From an uncultured Mollicutes bacterium (lineage in GTDB: Bacteria > Bacillota_I > Bacilli_A > RFN20 > CAG-826): a DNA stretch of 23,027 nt. Of the stretch, positions 7,252 through 14,981 are shown piece by piece (position 1 is the first letter of the stretch; each line of letters starts with the position of its first letter). The DNA lies in assembly GCA_900549975.1 (NCBI GenBank), contig URQK01000018.1, forward strand, positions 1-23,027. Direction: 5' to 3'. The notes beneath the pieces are model-generated. The model searched no databases, had not been told where the DNA came from, and saw only the letters and a list, made by a program, of their open reading frames with translations. The translations under genes and the position numbers were made by a program.

Positions 7252-8223
7252 ATGTTTAATAAAAGCATCGCAATTGATTTAGGAACAAGTAATACTGTTG
7301 TTTATATTAAACCTAATGGTATCATTTTTAATGAGCCAACTTGTATCGCTGTTAATGAATCAAATAATCATACTTACGCTGTCGGATATGAAGCTGCAAA
7401 GCTTATTGGTCGTACCCCACAAGGTATTAAAATTATTAATCCTATTAAAAATGGTGCGATTGCGGATCTAGATGCTACAGCACAATTTATATCCACAATA
7501 TTCCGTTTTACTAAACACGCTCGACATCTTAAACGCGCTAATTTGTTAATTACTGCTCATTCTAATTTAACACCTGTGGAAGTAAGTGTCTTAAAACAAT
7601 TAGGAAAGAAATTAGGATGTAAAAAAATAACCATTGAAGATAAAGCTAAAATGGCCGCTATTGGATCAGACGTTGATGTTAATTCTTCTAAAGGTTCAAT
7701 GATTGTTGATATTGGTGGCGGCACTACTGATGTATGTGTTTTATCGGTTGGTAAAGTATCAGTTGCTAAATCTATTCCAAATGCTGGGCAAATGATTGAT
7801 GAAGCTATTGTTCGTTATATGCGTATTAATCATCATATCAAAATCGGAAATAAAAACGCCGAATATATCAAAATGAAAATTGGCTCCGTTGGAGACAATT
7901 ATGAAAATCGTTTATTACAAGTTAGTGGTGTAAGTATTGAAACATCTTTACCACATAGTGTAATTATTAATACACAATCAATAACTGAAGTAATTAAGCC
8001 TATTATTCAAGTTATTGTCGATGTCGTTAGAGATACATTATTTATCACACCTCCAGAATTGGCAGGAGATATCGTTGAAAATGGCATTGCTTTAACTGGT
8101 GGCGTTGCTTTACTTAATGGCTTAAGAGAAACATTAGAAAAAGAACTTAATGTTCCAGTTCGTATTACCGCTGACCCACTACTTTCAACAATTGAAGGTT
8201 GTAAAACCACTTTAAGAAGTTAA
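7252..8223 (+). CDS. mreB: MreB-like bacterial actin (divergent, stand-alone)
   Basis: An actin-family cytoskeletal ATPase; MreB forms membrane-associated filaments that organise cell shape and, in walled cells, wall synthesis. Of 323 residues, DLGTSNT (9-15) is phosphate loop 1, DIGGGTTDV (153-161) is phosphate loop 2, and PPELAGDIVENGIALTGG is the classical adenosine-side motif. GRTPQGIKIINPIKNGAIAD and GQMIDEAI also match MreB. Oddities: the usual EEPMAAAIG is IEDKAKMAAIG (Pro lost, one-residue insertion, second Glu to Asp), the usual TGGGALL is TGGVALL (Val285), and the C-terminus lacks the ordinary GTG tail. I start at 7252, preceded by GAGGTGAT, over an upstream in-frame ATG with no site. 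No mreC/mreD follow. Alternative: an Mbl/MreBH-type paralogue. Confidence 0.88.
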   Translation: MFNKSIAIDLGTSNTVVYIKPNGIIFNEPTCIAVNESNNHTYAVGYEAAKLIGRTPQGIKIINPIKNGAIADLDATAQFISTIFRFTKHARHLKRANLLITAHSNLTPVEVSVLKQLGKKLGCKKITIEDKAKMAAIGSDVDVNSSKGSMIVDIGGGTTDVCVLSVGKVSVAKSIPNAGQMIDEAIVRYMRINHHIKIGNKNAEYIKMKIGSVGDNYENRLLQVSGVSIETSLPHSVIINTQSITEVIKPIIQVIVDVVRDTLFITPPELAGDIVENGIALTGGVALLNGLRETLEKELNVPVRITADPLLSTIEGCKTTLRS

Positions 8224-8229
8224 TTGCTT

Positions 8230-9522
8230 TTATAAATTTTCTAATGCTTTATCTAGCACTTTTTCAACACGAGAATACTTTTTCACTTTCTTTTTAATTA
8301 CTTTACCTTTAAAAACAACGTATTGCGGATTACGTAACGAAGATAAATCATTTAAAGGATTTTCTTTAACTATTAATAAATCTCCGCTTTTATTAACTTC
8401 TATACTGCCTGTAATATCACTAACTCCTGCAATATTAGCATTAACTAATGTGGCAGTATGAATGGCAAATTTATTAGTAATACCTTTTATACATTTTGTG
8501 AAATATACTAATTCTCTCCACATATCATAATGAGTTACTAATGGACATCCTGTGTCAGTTCCTAAACCAACCTGGATGCCTTTTTTTAGGCATTTTTCTA
8601 AAAATTCAATCATGCCATTTAATAAAACTTGTGTATTATATTTTACAATATCATCATATCCTAATGGCTTTGGATCAAGCATTGCAAGCGGAATAGCGGG
8701 AGAAAATGTGGCCACATAAGCTCCTCCATGATTTTTAAACAAATCCACTAATTCATCACTAACTTTAGCGCCATGTTCAATAGTATCTACGCCATTTAAA
8801 ATAGCTTCTTTTACTCCTTCTTGCCCTTCGACATGGGCCGCTACTTTAAGGCCTAATTCATGAGCTTTAGTTGTGCATGCTTTAATCATACTGGGATCCA
8901 TTTTTAATAAGCCAATAACACCTTTTTCTTTTGTATCTAGGATTCCTCCAGTAATCATTAATTTGATTAAATTAGCACCTTGACTTTTACATTCCTCAAC
9001 CATTTTAATAGCTTCTTCATTATTTCTTGCTGGCTTAGCAACTGTTCCATCCATATGGCCATTTATTACCCCAATTGCATAATTAGAAGCAATAATTCTT
9101 GGCCCTAAATATTTATTCTTTTTAATCAAATCACGTAATCTTGCATCAAAATCATCAATTCCACCAACTGTGCGAATTGTAGTTACTCCAGAAAGTAATT
9201 CTTTTTCAGCATTTTTTTGACATATTTTAATTCCAACTTTTCTAGTTATTTCATATTTGGAAATAAACGCAACTAATTTTTTTAAATCTCCAACTTTCTT
9301 CTTTGATGGTTTCCCGCTAGCGGGCAAATGAACATGTAAATTTATTAATCCAGGAATAACATAACTTCCTTTTAAATCAATAATTTTGGCATTATTATTA
9401 GTAATATTTTGACCAATTGAAGTAATTATTCCATCTTCAATTAAAATATCATAATTCATTAATAAATCACTATTTAGTTTTCCGTCATATATGTTTCCAT
9501 TTTTTAATAATAATTTTTTCAT
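8230..9522 (-). CDS. Metal-dependent amidohydrolase (imidazolonepropionase/prolidase-like)
   Basis: A 430-residue TIM-barrel hydrolase of the amidohydrolase superfamily, predicted to cleave an amide or peptide-like bond with one or two metal ions. Visible ligands: HVH at 63-65, a Lys at 187 (NLIKLMITGG) that may be carboxylated, His230 (VAAHVEG), His250 (TIEHGA) and Asp323 (GTDTG). The N- and C-terminal beta-sandwich pieces are present (VIPGLINLHVH; KSGDLLIVKENPL). No signal peptide, so cytoplasmic. Substrate is not assignable: imidazolonepropionase-like enzymes of this group include dipeptidases and drug-like amidases. The 3' end is six bases from the convergent mreB stop. The ATG has no adjacent binding site; AGGAG is about 50 bases upstream beyond a hairpin. 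Confidence 0.85.
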   Translation of the reverse strand: MKKLLLKNGNIYDGKLNSDLLMNYDILIEDGIITSIGQNITNNNAKIIDLKGSYVIPGLINLHVHLPASGKPSKKKVGDLKKLVAFISKYEITRKVGIKICQKNAEKELLSGVTTIRTVGGIDDFDARLRDLIKKNKYLGPRIIASNYAIGVINGHMDGTVAKPARNNEEAIKMVEECKSQGANLIKLMITGGILDTKEKGVIGLLKMDPSMIKACTTKAHELGLKVAAHVEGQEGVKEAILNGVDTIEHGAKVSDELVDLFKNHGGAYVATFSPAIPLAMLDPKPLGYDDIVKYNTQVLLNGMIEFLEKCLKKGIQVGLGTDTGCPLVTHYDMWRELVYFTKCIKGITNKFAIHTATLVNANIAGVSDITGSIEVNKSGDLLIVKENPLNDLSSLRNPQYVVFKGKVIKKKVKKYSRVEKVLDKALENL

Positions 9523-9537
9523 TGCTTTTTTATATTA

Positions 9538-9577
9538 ATAGATGATAATTAGCAATTATTATCTATCAATTTCTCCT
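9538..9577 (-). promoter_or_regulatory. Leader hairpin between a distant AGGAG and the amidohydrolase start
   Basis: On the minus strand, AGGAG (9577-9573) is followed after six bases by a near-perfect 13-bp hairpin (ATAGATAATAATT-GCT-AATTATCATCTAT, 9566-9538, one A-C mismatch), then 15 bases to the ATG at 9522. Folding would bring the binding site much nearer to the start, so initiation could depend on this hairpin. This is inference from sequence only. Confidence 0.35.
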
Positions 9578-9703
9578 TTTTAATATTTATTATTTTCTTA
9601 GCAAATTTATTTAATAAATTTAATGCTATAAATTTATAATTATTTTAGTACAATCTTTAATTATAAAACAAGATGTTATCATATTTTTCCTAATATAGGC
9701 AAC

Positions 9704-9755
9704 AAAAAAATAAGATAGCAAACGTTTCAGTAAAAGAAATCAGGGCTATCTTATT
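9704..9755 (-). terminator. Terminator of the ppa-transaldolase operon
   Basis: An 11-bp stem AATAAGATAGC / GCTATCTTATT (9709-9719 and 9745-9755) with a 25-base loop, followed on the minus strand by seven Ts, about 30 bases after the transaldolase stop. The unusually long loop may hold further structure. Confidence 0.75.
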
Positions 9756-9786
9756 AAAACACTTTTAAAATAAATTTTAACGCTAA

Positions 9787-10422
9787 TTATTTGCTAGCAG
9801 CATCTTTAAAGATTTTTAAACCAGCATCGGTTAAAGGATGTTTAACCATTTTTTCTAATACCGCGAATGGGATAGTTGCAATATCAGCACCAGCAAGAGC
9901 GGCTTGCTCTACATGCGCTAAATTACGGATTGAAGCAGCAATAACTTGTGTCTCATAACCATAATTAGAAATCATTAACATAATTTTTTCAATTAATTCC
10001 GCACCACTATTGCCAGCATCATCCACTCTACCCATAAATGGGGAAATATATGTTGCACCAGCTTCACAAGCCATAAGAGCTTGAGGGACAGAGAATACTA
10101 AGGTAACATTAGTTTTAATACCTAATTTAGTAAGTTCCGAACAAGCTTGAACGCCATCCATAGTCATTGGTAATTTAATAACAATATTTTTATGAATTTT
10201 TGCTAATTCTTTTGCTTGGGCAACCATTTCACTAGCGGAAGCTTCTGCCACTTCAGCGGAAATTGGTCCATTAACTAATTCCACGATTTCTTTAATAACA
10301 TCTTCTAATTTTCTACCTTCCTTAGCAATTAAAGATGGATTAGTGGTTACTCCACTAATGCAACCCCACTTACTAGCTTCTCTAATACTTTCAATATTTG
10401 CTGTATCAATAAATAATTTCAT
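9787..10422 (-). CDS. tal: Transaldolase, short (TalC/FSA-like) form
   Basis: Transfers a dihydroxyacetone unit between sugar phosphates in the non-oxidative pentose phosphate pathway. The 211 residues are the short single-domain type shared by transaldolases and fructose-6-phosphate aldolases. Lys83 (VIKLPMT) is the Schiff-base lysine. Two positions separate the activities: this protein has Glu57 (SAEVA), where E. coli FSA has Gln, and Phe129 (YISPFMGRVDD), where FSA has Tyr. Both favour transaldolase. I start at MKLFIDTANIE (10422), the family's usual N-terminus, with AGGAG ten bases upstream; that site lies inside the last codons of ppa. The gap to the ppa stop is one base, so the two are co-transcribed and probably translationally coupled. 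Confidence 0.93.
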   Translation of the reverse strand: MKLFIDTANIESIREASKWGCISGVTTNPSLIAKEGRKLEDVIKEIVELVNGPISAEVAEASASEMVAQAKELAKIHKNIVIKLPMTMDGVQACSELTKLGIKTNVTLVFSVPQALMACEAGATYISPFMGRVDDAGNSGAELIEKIMLMISNYGYETQVIAASIRNLAHVEQAALAGADIATIPFAVLEKMVKHPLTDAGLKIFKDAASK

Positions 10423-10423
10423 T

Positions 10424-10969
10424 TTACTTTTGCTCCTTTTTATCACCGAATTTTAATTCATAGTTTTCAATAGACTTTTTAATAATACGCATAGCTTCTT
10501 CTTTACCTTCAACTTCTTCAACAATTGTATCTTTATTTTCTAACGTTTTATAAACAGAGAAGAAATGCTTGATTTCGTCTGATACATGTTGAGGTAAGTT
10601 TCTAATATCTTTATATGTATTATAGAAAGGATCATGCTTACAAATAGCAATAATCTTTTCATCTGGTTCACCATTATCAATCATCTTAACAACACCAATT
10701 GGGTAACATTCCACTAAAGCAAGTGGTGTTATTTGTTCAGTACATAACACTAACACATCAAGAGGATCATTATCACCAGCATAAGTATGAGGAATAAATC
10801 CATAATTATGTGGATAGTGCGTTGATGTATATAAAATACGATCCAATCGTAACGCCCCAGTCTCCTTATCTAGTTCATACTTATTTTTGCTTCCTTTAGG
10901 AATTTCAATGCACGCAATAAAGTCATTTGGTTGAATTCTATCTTTAGATACGACATGCCAAATATTCAT
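10424..10969 (-). CDS. ppa: Inorganic pyrophosphatase, family I
   Basis: Hydrolyses pyrophosphate to two phosphates, pulling biosynthetic reactions forward in the cytoplasm. The 181 residues carry the family I signature D-x-D-P-x-D as D66-N-D68-P-L-D71 (GDNDPLDVL), and the substrate/metal-site motifs IEIPKGSKNKYE, TSTHYPHNYGFIP and GVVKMIDNGEPDEK. Length is normal. I chose the ATG at 10969 (GGGGTGTGATAAAT before it) over a GTG three codons upstream that lies within the binding site. It is the first gene of a two-gene unit with transaldolase. The facing gene is a divergent redox lipoprotein. Confidence 0.95.
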   Translation of the reverse strand: MNIWHVVSKDRIQPNDFIACIEIPKGSKNKYELDKETGALRLDRILYTSTHYPHNYGFIPHTYAGDNDPLDVLVLCTEQITPLALVECYPIGVVKMIDNGEPDEKIIAICKHDPFYNTYKDIRNLPQHVSDEIKHFFSVYKTLENKDTIVEEVEGKEEAMRIIKKSIENYELKFGDKKEQK

Positions 10970-11044
10970 ATTTATCACACCCCTTTTTCTATAATTAATG
11001 TTAGCATAAAATTAACCAAATTTATATAAATATTTGTTAATCTA

Positions 11045-11053
11045 TGTTATAAT
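11045..11053 (+). promoter_or_regulatory. Extended -10 promoter of the thioredoxin-fold lipoprotein
   Basis: TGTTATAAT, a perfect TATAAT with TGn extension, 23 bases before the ATG and just ahead of GAGGTGAT. It is the same nine bases as the pnp -10. Confidence 0.55.
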
Positions 11054-11075
11054 TTTTGTTGTTGAGGTGATAAGA

Positions 11076-11906
11076 ATGTCTAAGAATAAACAAAAAGTAA
11101 TTTTTCTTATTTCTTTATTAAGTTTATTTGGTTGTGATGCAAAAAATAAAATTACTATTCCATCAATTGAACTTAGCGATTCCTTATTAACGTCAACCAT
11201 AGATGAAAATAGTAATATTGCAGATTATACTATTGATATCGATGCACCTAACATCAAAGAAAAAATTGAAAATAAAGAAACTTTTTTTCTATATTTTCAT
11301 AGTCCTTCTTGTGGATCATGCGAAGAATTAAAGCCACTTATGATTAGATATATAAAAGAAAGCAAGGCTGCAATTTACTCACTTAACACCACAAAAGTAA
11401 TAAGTGTTGAACCTGGACCTACTCCAGAAACATCAATAAACATAACAAACCTAAGTTGGTTTCAAAAAACAGGTAACAATGTATTAGATGCAAATAATAA
11501 CGAAATATTTTGCTTTAGTAATGGAGAATGTGAAGCAACACCAGCGTTAATGACTTTTAAGGATGGAAAATATATTTCTAAGCAATATGGTACAGATAAC
11601 CTTTTGAAATACAAAGTCTTTAAAAGATTCATGAACAATCATTTATCGATTTGTAATACTAAAACAATTATTAGTAATGTAAATGATTATGAAAAAGAGA
11701 ACAATATTATATATTACTTTAAAAACGATTCTACAAACAAAATTAGTTTATATAATCAAATTTTAGTAAATAATATTGATATGTATCTTTATGATACAAG
11801 TTTATATAGTTCCACTATCGAATCAAAAATAGTCAACTATAAAAACAACACGGAACTATTAGTAAATGATTCCACAACAATTGAAAATATTATGTCGTTT
11901 ATTTAA
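11076..11906 (+). CDS. Thioredoxin-fold lipoprotein
   Basis: A membrane-anchored, outward-facing protein with a thioredoxin-like domain, presumably a thiol-disulfide enzyme or a binding derivative. Of 276 residues, 1-20 are a lipoprotein signal (LLSLFGC, lipid Cys20). The fold starts near 60; FLYFHSPSCGSCEELKP holds a CxxC active site (Cys79-Gly-Ser-Cys82), and ECEATPALMTFKDG gives the cis-Pro (Pro156) next to beta-strand 4. Two further Cys (146 and 152) lie just before the cis-Pro, which is unusual. After about 190 a C-terminal segment of some 85 residues, Asn/Tyr-rich, has no family I recognise. The start follows GAGGTGAT. No CcdA/DsbD partner gene is in view, so its electron source is unknown. 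Confidence 0.82.
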   Translation: MSKNKQKVIFLISLLSLFGCDAKNKITIPSIELSDSLLTSTIDENSNIADYTIDIDAPNIKEKIENKETFFLYFHSPSCGSCEELKPLMIRYIKESKAAIYSLNTTKVISVEPGPTPETSINITNLSWFQKTGNNVLDANNNEIFCFSNGECEATPALMTFKDGKYISKQYGTDNLLKYKVFKRFMNNHLSICNTKTIISNVNDYEKENNIIYYFKNDSTNKISLYNQILVNNIDMYLYDTSLYSSTIESKIVNYKNNTELLVNDSTTIENIMSFI

Positions 11907-11913
11907 ATTTTTG

Positions 11914-11942
11914 TTGTAGAAATTCATAAACTTTGATATAGT
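11914..11942 (+). promoter_or_regulatory. Promoter of the nucleoside kinase
   Basis: TTGTAG (11914-11919), a 17-base spacer and TATAGT (11937-11942). The predicted start falls at the base of a small hairpin (AAGCC...GGCTT, 11949-11966), just before the AAGGAGG binding site. Confidence 0.45.
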
Positions 11943-11980
11943 TATTGAAAGCCCTTGCAAAGGCTTATAAGGAGGAAAAT

Positions 11981-13621
11981 ATGTTTAAAATTAAATTAAA
12001 AGACAAAACATTAGAATTTGACAAAAAAGTTAGTTTAGCCTCTTTAGCAGATGATCCAAATAAAGAATTCATCGTCGCTAAAGTTAATAATCGTATTCGC
12101 GATTTACATTATGAAGTATATTATGATGCAACTGTAGAGTTCTTATCAGTCAAAGACCAAGCCGCAATTCGTACTTACGAACGCTCATTACGCTATTTAT
12201 TTGCGATGGCTGCACAAAGATTATATCCAAATCTAAAATTTAGATTTTCTTATAATGTTTCTCGTTCCATATTCGTACAAATATTAAGTGATAATATTCG
12301 TGTTGATTCAACAATGGTTAAAAATTTAGGCGAAGAAATGCGCAAATTAATCGATGCTGATTTACCTTTTGAAAGAATTATTGTTAGTAATGAAGAAGCA
12401 ACAAAAATTTATCATGAACGTGGATTCGATGATAAAATTGCCACATTAAAGTATCGTCCTGAAAAAACCGTTCACTTCTATAAATGTGATGATTATATGA
12501 ACTATATGTATGGATACATGGTTCCATCTACTGGTTATTTAAAAAGATTTGCCTTACGCTTATATTCTCCAGGTATTATTATTCAATATCCTCGTAGTGA
12601 ATGTAACGGAAATATTCCACCATTTGAAGACGCTCCTACTTTTGGTAAAACGCTTAAAGAATCACATAAATGGGCGAAAGCCACTGGCATTGACTATGTT
12701 GCGGGATTAAACAAAATGGTTGAAAAAGCTGGCGATGTTGAATTTATTAACCTATGTGAAGCAAGACATAACCGGATGCTTTGTGAATTAGGTGATTTAA
12801 TCGAAAAAGATATTGAAAACATCCGTCTAATTTGTATTGCTGGACCATCAAGTTCTGGTAAAACAACATTCGCTAATCGTTTAAGAATCGAATTATTATC
12901 TCGTGGTATTAAGCCTATTCGTATTTCAATGGATGACTACTACTTACCACGTGATTTAGCACCTGTTGATGAAAATGGTGATGCTGATTTAGAAAGTATT
13001 AACGCTTTAGATATTCCTTTATTCAACCAAAATATGCTTGATTTAGTTCAAGGCGAAGAAGTGCAATTACCGAAATTTGATTTCAAATTAGGTAAACGTG
13101 TTCCTGGTCGTGTTTTAAAGATTCCTGCTGATCAGCCAATTATTATTGAAGGAATTCATGCTTTAAATGATCAAATGACATCTTTAATTCCAAAGCACCA
13201 AAAATTCAAAATCTATATTGCTCCACAAGCGCAAATTAATCTAGATAACCATAATCCAATTTCTTTGACCGACTTACGTTTATTAAGAAGAATTGTGCGT
13301 GATAAACAATTTAGAAATGCTTCTGCTGAAAGCACCATTGAAATGTGGCCTAGTGTTCGTAAAGGCGAATTTACTTGGATTTATAAAACTCAAGAAGGCG
13401 CAGATTACGTTTATAACTCTTTCTTACCATATGAATTATGTGTTATGCGTAAATACGCATTACCAGTATTAAAGAAAATCGATGTTGATTCACCAAGTTT
13501 CCCAATCGCGGAACGTTTAATTAAATTCTTAAAATATTTCGTTGAAATGGATGATACTTGGGTGCCTTGTAATTCCTTAATGCGTGAATTCATTGGCGGA
13601 AGTTGCTATCAAGATATTTAG
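11981..13621 (+). CDS. Uridine kinase-like nucleoside kinase with ThrRS-like N-terminus
   Basis: A 546-residue P-loop kinase of the uridine kinase/phosphoribulokinase family, expected to phosphorylate a nucleoside in salvage. The first 60 residues look like a TGS domain, and about 65-250 resemble the editing/SAD region of threonyl-tRNA synthetase (Y-x-R-S-L-R-Y-L-F, Y-x-x-x-S-R-S-I-F). The kinase core follows: Walker A GPSSSGKT at 288-295 (Lys294), then SMDDYY at 316-321, and KFDFKLGKRVPGR and IIIEGIHALND further on. This long domain order is standard for the Firmicutes nucleoside kinase family; the role of the N-terminal part is not settled. Start: AAGGAGG five bases before the ATG at 11981. 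An earlier in-frame TTG lacks a site. It ends in a strong terminator, so it is a single-gene unit. Confidence 0.9.
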   Translation: MFKIKLKDKTLEFDKKVSLASLADDPNKEFIVAKVNNRIRDLHYEVYYDATVEFLSVKDQAAIRTYERSLRYLFAMAAQRLYPNLKFRFSYNVSRSIFVQILSDNIRVDSTMVKNLGEEMRKLIDADLPFERIIVSNEEATKIYHERGFDDKIATLKYRPEKTVHFYKCDDYMNYMYGYMVPSTGYLKRFALRLYSPGIIIQYPRSECNGNIPPFEDAPTFGKTLKESHKWAKATGIDYVAGLNKMVEKAGDVEFINLCEARHNRMLCELGDLIEKDIENIRLICIAGPSSSGKTTFANRLRIELLSRGIKPIRISMDDYYLPRDLAPVDENGDADLESINALDIPLFNQNMLDLVQGEEVQLPKFDFKLGKRVPGRVLKIPADQPIIIEGIHALNDQMTSLIPKHQKFKIYIAPQAQINLDNHNPISLTDLRLLRRIVRDKQFRNASAESTIEMWPSVRKGEFTWIYKTQEGADYVYNSFLPYELCVMRKYALPVLKKIDVDSPSFPIAERLIKFLKYFVEMDDTWVPCNSLMREFIGGSCYQDI

Positions 13622-13631
13622 TAAACTTATT

Positions 13632-13665
13632 AAAGCTAAGATGTTATTTAATCTTAGCTTTTTTT
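13632..13665 (+). terminator. Terminator of the nucleoside kinase
   Basis: A perfect 11-bp stem AAAGCTAAGAT / ATCTTAGCTTT (13632-13642 and 13651-13661) followed by T residues, 10 bases after the stop codon. Confidence 0.88.
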
Positions 13666-13666
13666 A

Positions 13667-13675
13667 TGGTAAAAT
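13667..13675 (+). promoter_or_regulatory. Extended -10 promoter of the glycosyltransferase gene
   Basis: TGGTAAAAT directly abuts the T-run of the previous terminator and lies 22 bases before the ATG. Any -35 would fall inside the terminator stem. Confidence 0.4.
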
Positions 13676-13697
13676 TTAAGCAATTGGAGATGATTTT

Positions 13698-14981
13698 ATG
13701 AAAGACAAACTTATGCATTTTAAAGCAAATTTTGATTCTTTTTGTAACAAAACATTTGATGGATTTAGCAAATGGTTTCGAAAATATTTATTATTAATTG
13801 TTTTTATTGTTCTAACTATTTTAGCACTTATTGCTCGCACTTCTTTCATAAATTATGTAAGCGGCGATATGTATTGCCCTTTAATTCCTTGGTTTAATTA
13901 TTTTAGAGAATTTGGCTTTAAAGCCTTAGGAACTTATCCTAATTGGAATATTGTTTTAGAAAATGGCACAAAAGTACCTTGTGATTATCCTGTTAGTTAT
14001 ATGAATATCCTTGCATTTTTGAGTTTATTTTCTAGTAACGCAATTATGACAATAAAATGGTCATGTTTTATTGCTGATATCGCTTTAGCGATTGGTGTTG
14101 GTTTAATTATTTATCATTTTAGTAAAAATAAATATACCAGTTTAATTGCTTATGTTATTACATTATTGGCTCCAAGCGTATTTGCTAATTCCGCTATTTG
14201 GGGACAATGTGACCAGTTATATGTAGCTATAATTGTGTTTGCATTCTTATTAATACTTAAAAAACATAATTGTTGGGCCTCATTTTTAATAGGAATTGCC
14301 ATATCTTTAAAACTTCAAAGCGTGTTCTTCTTGCCTTTTATCGTGTATTTATGGCTTAATAAAAAATATCGTTTATGGAATATATTTATTATATTTGCTG
14401 GCATTTTTATTACATTTGTTCCTTCTTATATCGCTGGCGCCCCCTTTATGATGCCACTTGAAGCTTACGCTAATCAAATGGGATTATATATGAACGCTAA
14501 TTACGGATCTGGATCAATATATGCTTTCTTAGAAATGACTAGTTTAAAAGACTTTTTCAATAATGGATTTAATATTATCTTTGCATTTTGCGTCATTGCC
14601 TTTACTTTATTTGTTCTTTACTTTAACAAAATTGAATGTAATGAGAAAAATATGACATATATTGCCACATTATTTGCTATAGTTTGTCCTTTTGTATTAC
14701 CACATATGCATGAAAGATATTTCTTTATGGCCGACATATTTGTGTTAATTTATGTTCTAGTATTTAAAAGAAAATACTATCTTGCTCCTTTAATGATTTT
14801 CTCTTCATTTAACAATTATACCCACTTCTTAACTGGGGAATATATCTTTAAATTTTTAGGCCAAGATTGTGTGCGTTTATCCGCATTAATCAATTTATTT
14901 ATTATCATTAGCTTAATAAAAGACTTTAAAATTGTCAAACAAAATCATGATGAAAACACTTTAATCGAACAAGTCAGTTGA
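13698..14981 (+). CDS. GT-C membrane glycosyltransferase, Gpi18/mannosyltransferase-like
   Basis: A 427-residue polytopic membrane protein with about 10-12 hydrophobic segments after a 30-residue basic cytoplasmic start. The GT-C fold family is suggested by an acidic motif in the first external loop (SGDMYCPLIPWFNYF), a Tyr/Pro loop (CDYPVSYMN), and the block NSAIWGQCDQLYVAI followed by SFLIGIAISLKLQSVFFLPF, which is characteristic of Gpi18-related sugar transferases using polyprenyl-phosphate donors. It likely glycosylates a surface polymer, lipid or protein on the outer face of the membrane. The sugar and acceptor are unknown. The start follows GGAGATGAT. The stop is TGA. The last 21 bases overlap the convergent cysteine synthase gene. 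No polysaccharide cluster surrounds it. Confidence 0.75.
   Translation: MKDKLMHFKANFDSFCNKTFDGFSKWFRKYLLLIVFIVLTILALIARTSFINYVSGDMYCPLIPWFNYFREFGFKALGTYPNWNIVLENGTKVPCDYPVSYMNILAFLSLFSSNAIMTIKWSCFIADIALAIGVGLIIYHFSKNKYTSLIAYVITLLAPSVFANSAIWGQCDQLYVAIIVFAFLLILKKHNCWASFLIGIAISLKLQSVFFLPFIVYLWLNKKYRLWNIFIIFAGIFITFVPSYIAGAPFMMPLEAYANQMGLYMNANYGSGSIYAFLEMTSLKDFFNNGFNIIFAFCVIAFTLFVLYFNKIECNEKNMTYIATLFAIVCPFVLPHMHERYFFMADIFVLIYVLVFKRKYYLAPLMIFSSFNNYTHFLTGEYIFKFLGQDCVRLSALINLFIIISLIKDFKIVKQNHDENTLIEQVS

Noticed and set aside
9787..10422. Fructose-6-phosphate aldolase instead of transaldolase
   Set aside because: Glu57 and Phe129 occupy the positions where FSA has Gln and Tyr, which favours transaldolase.
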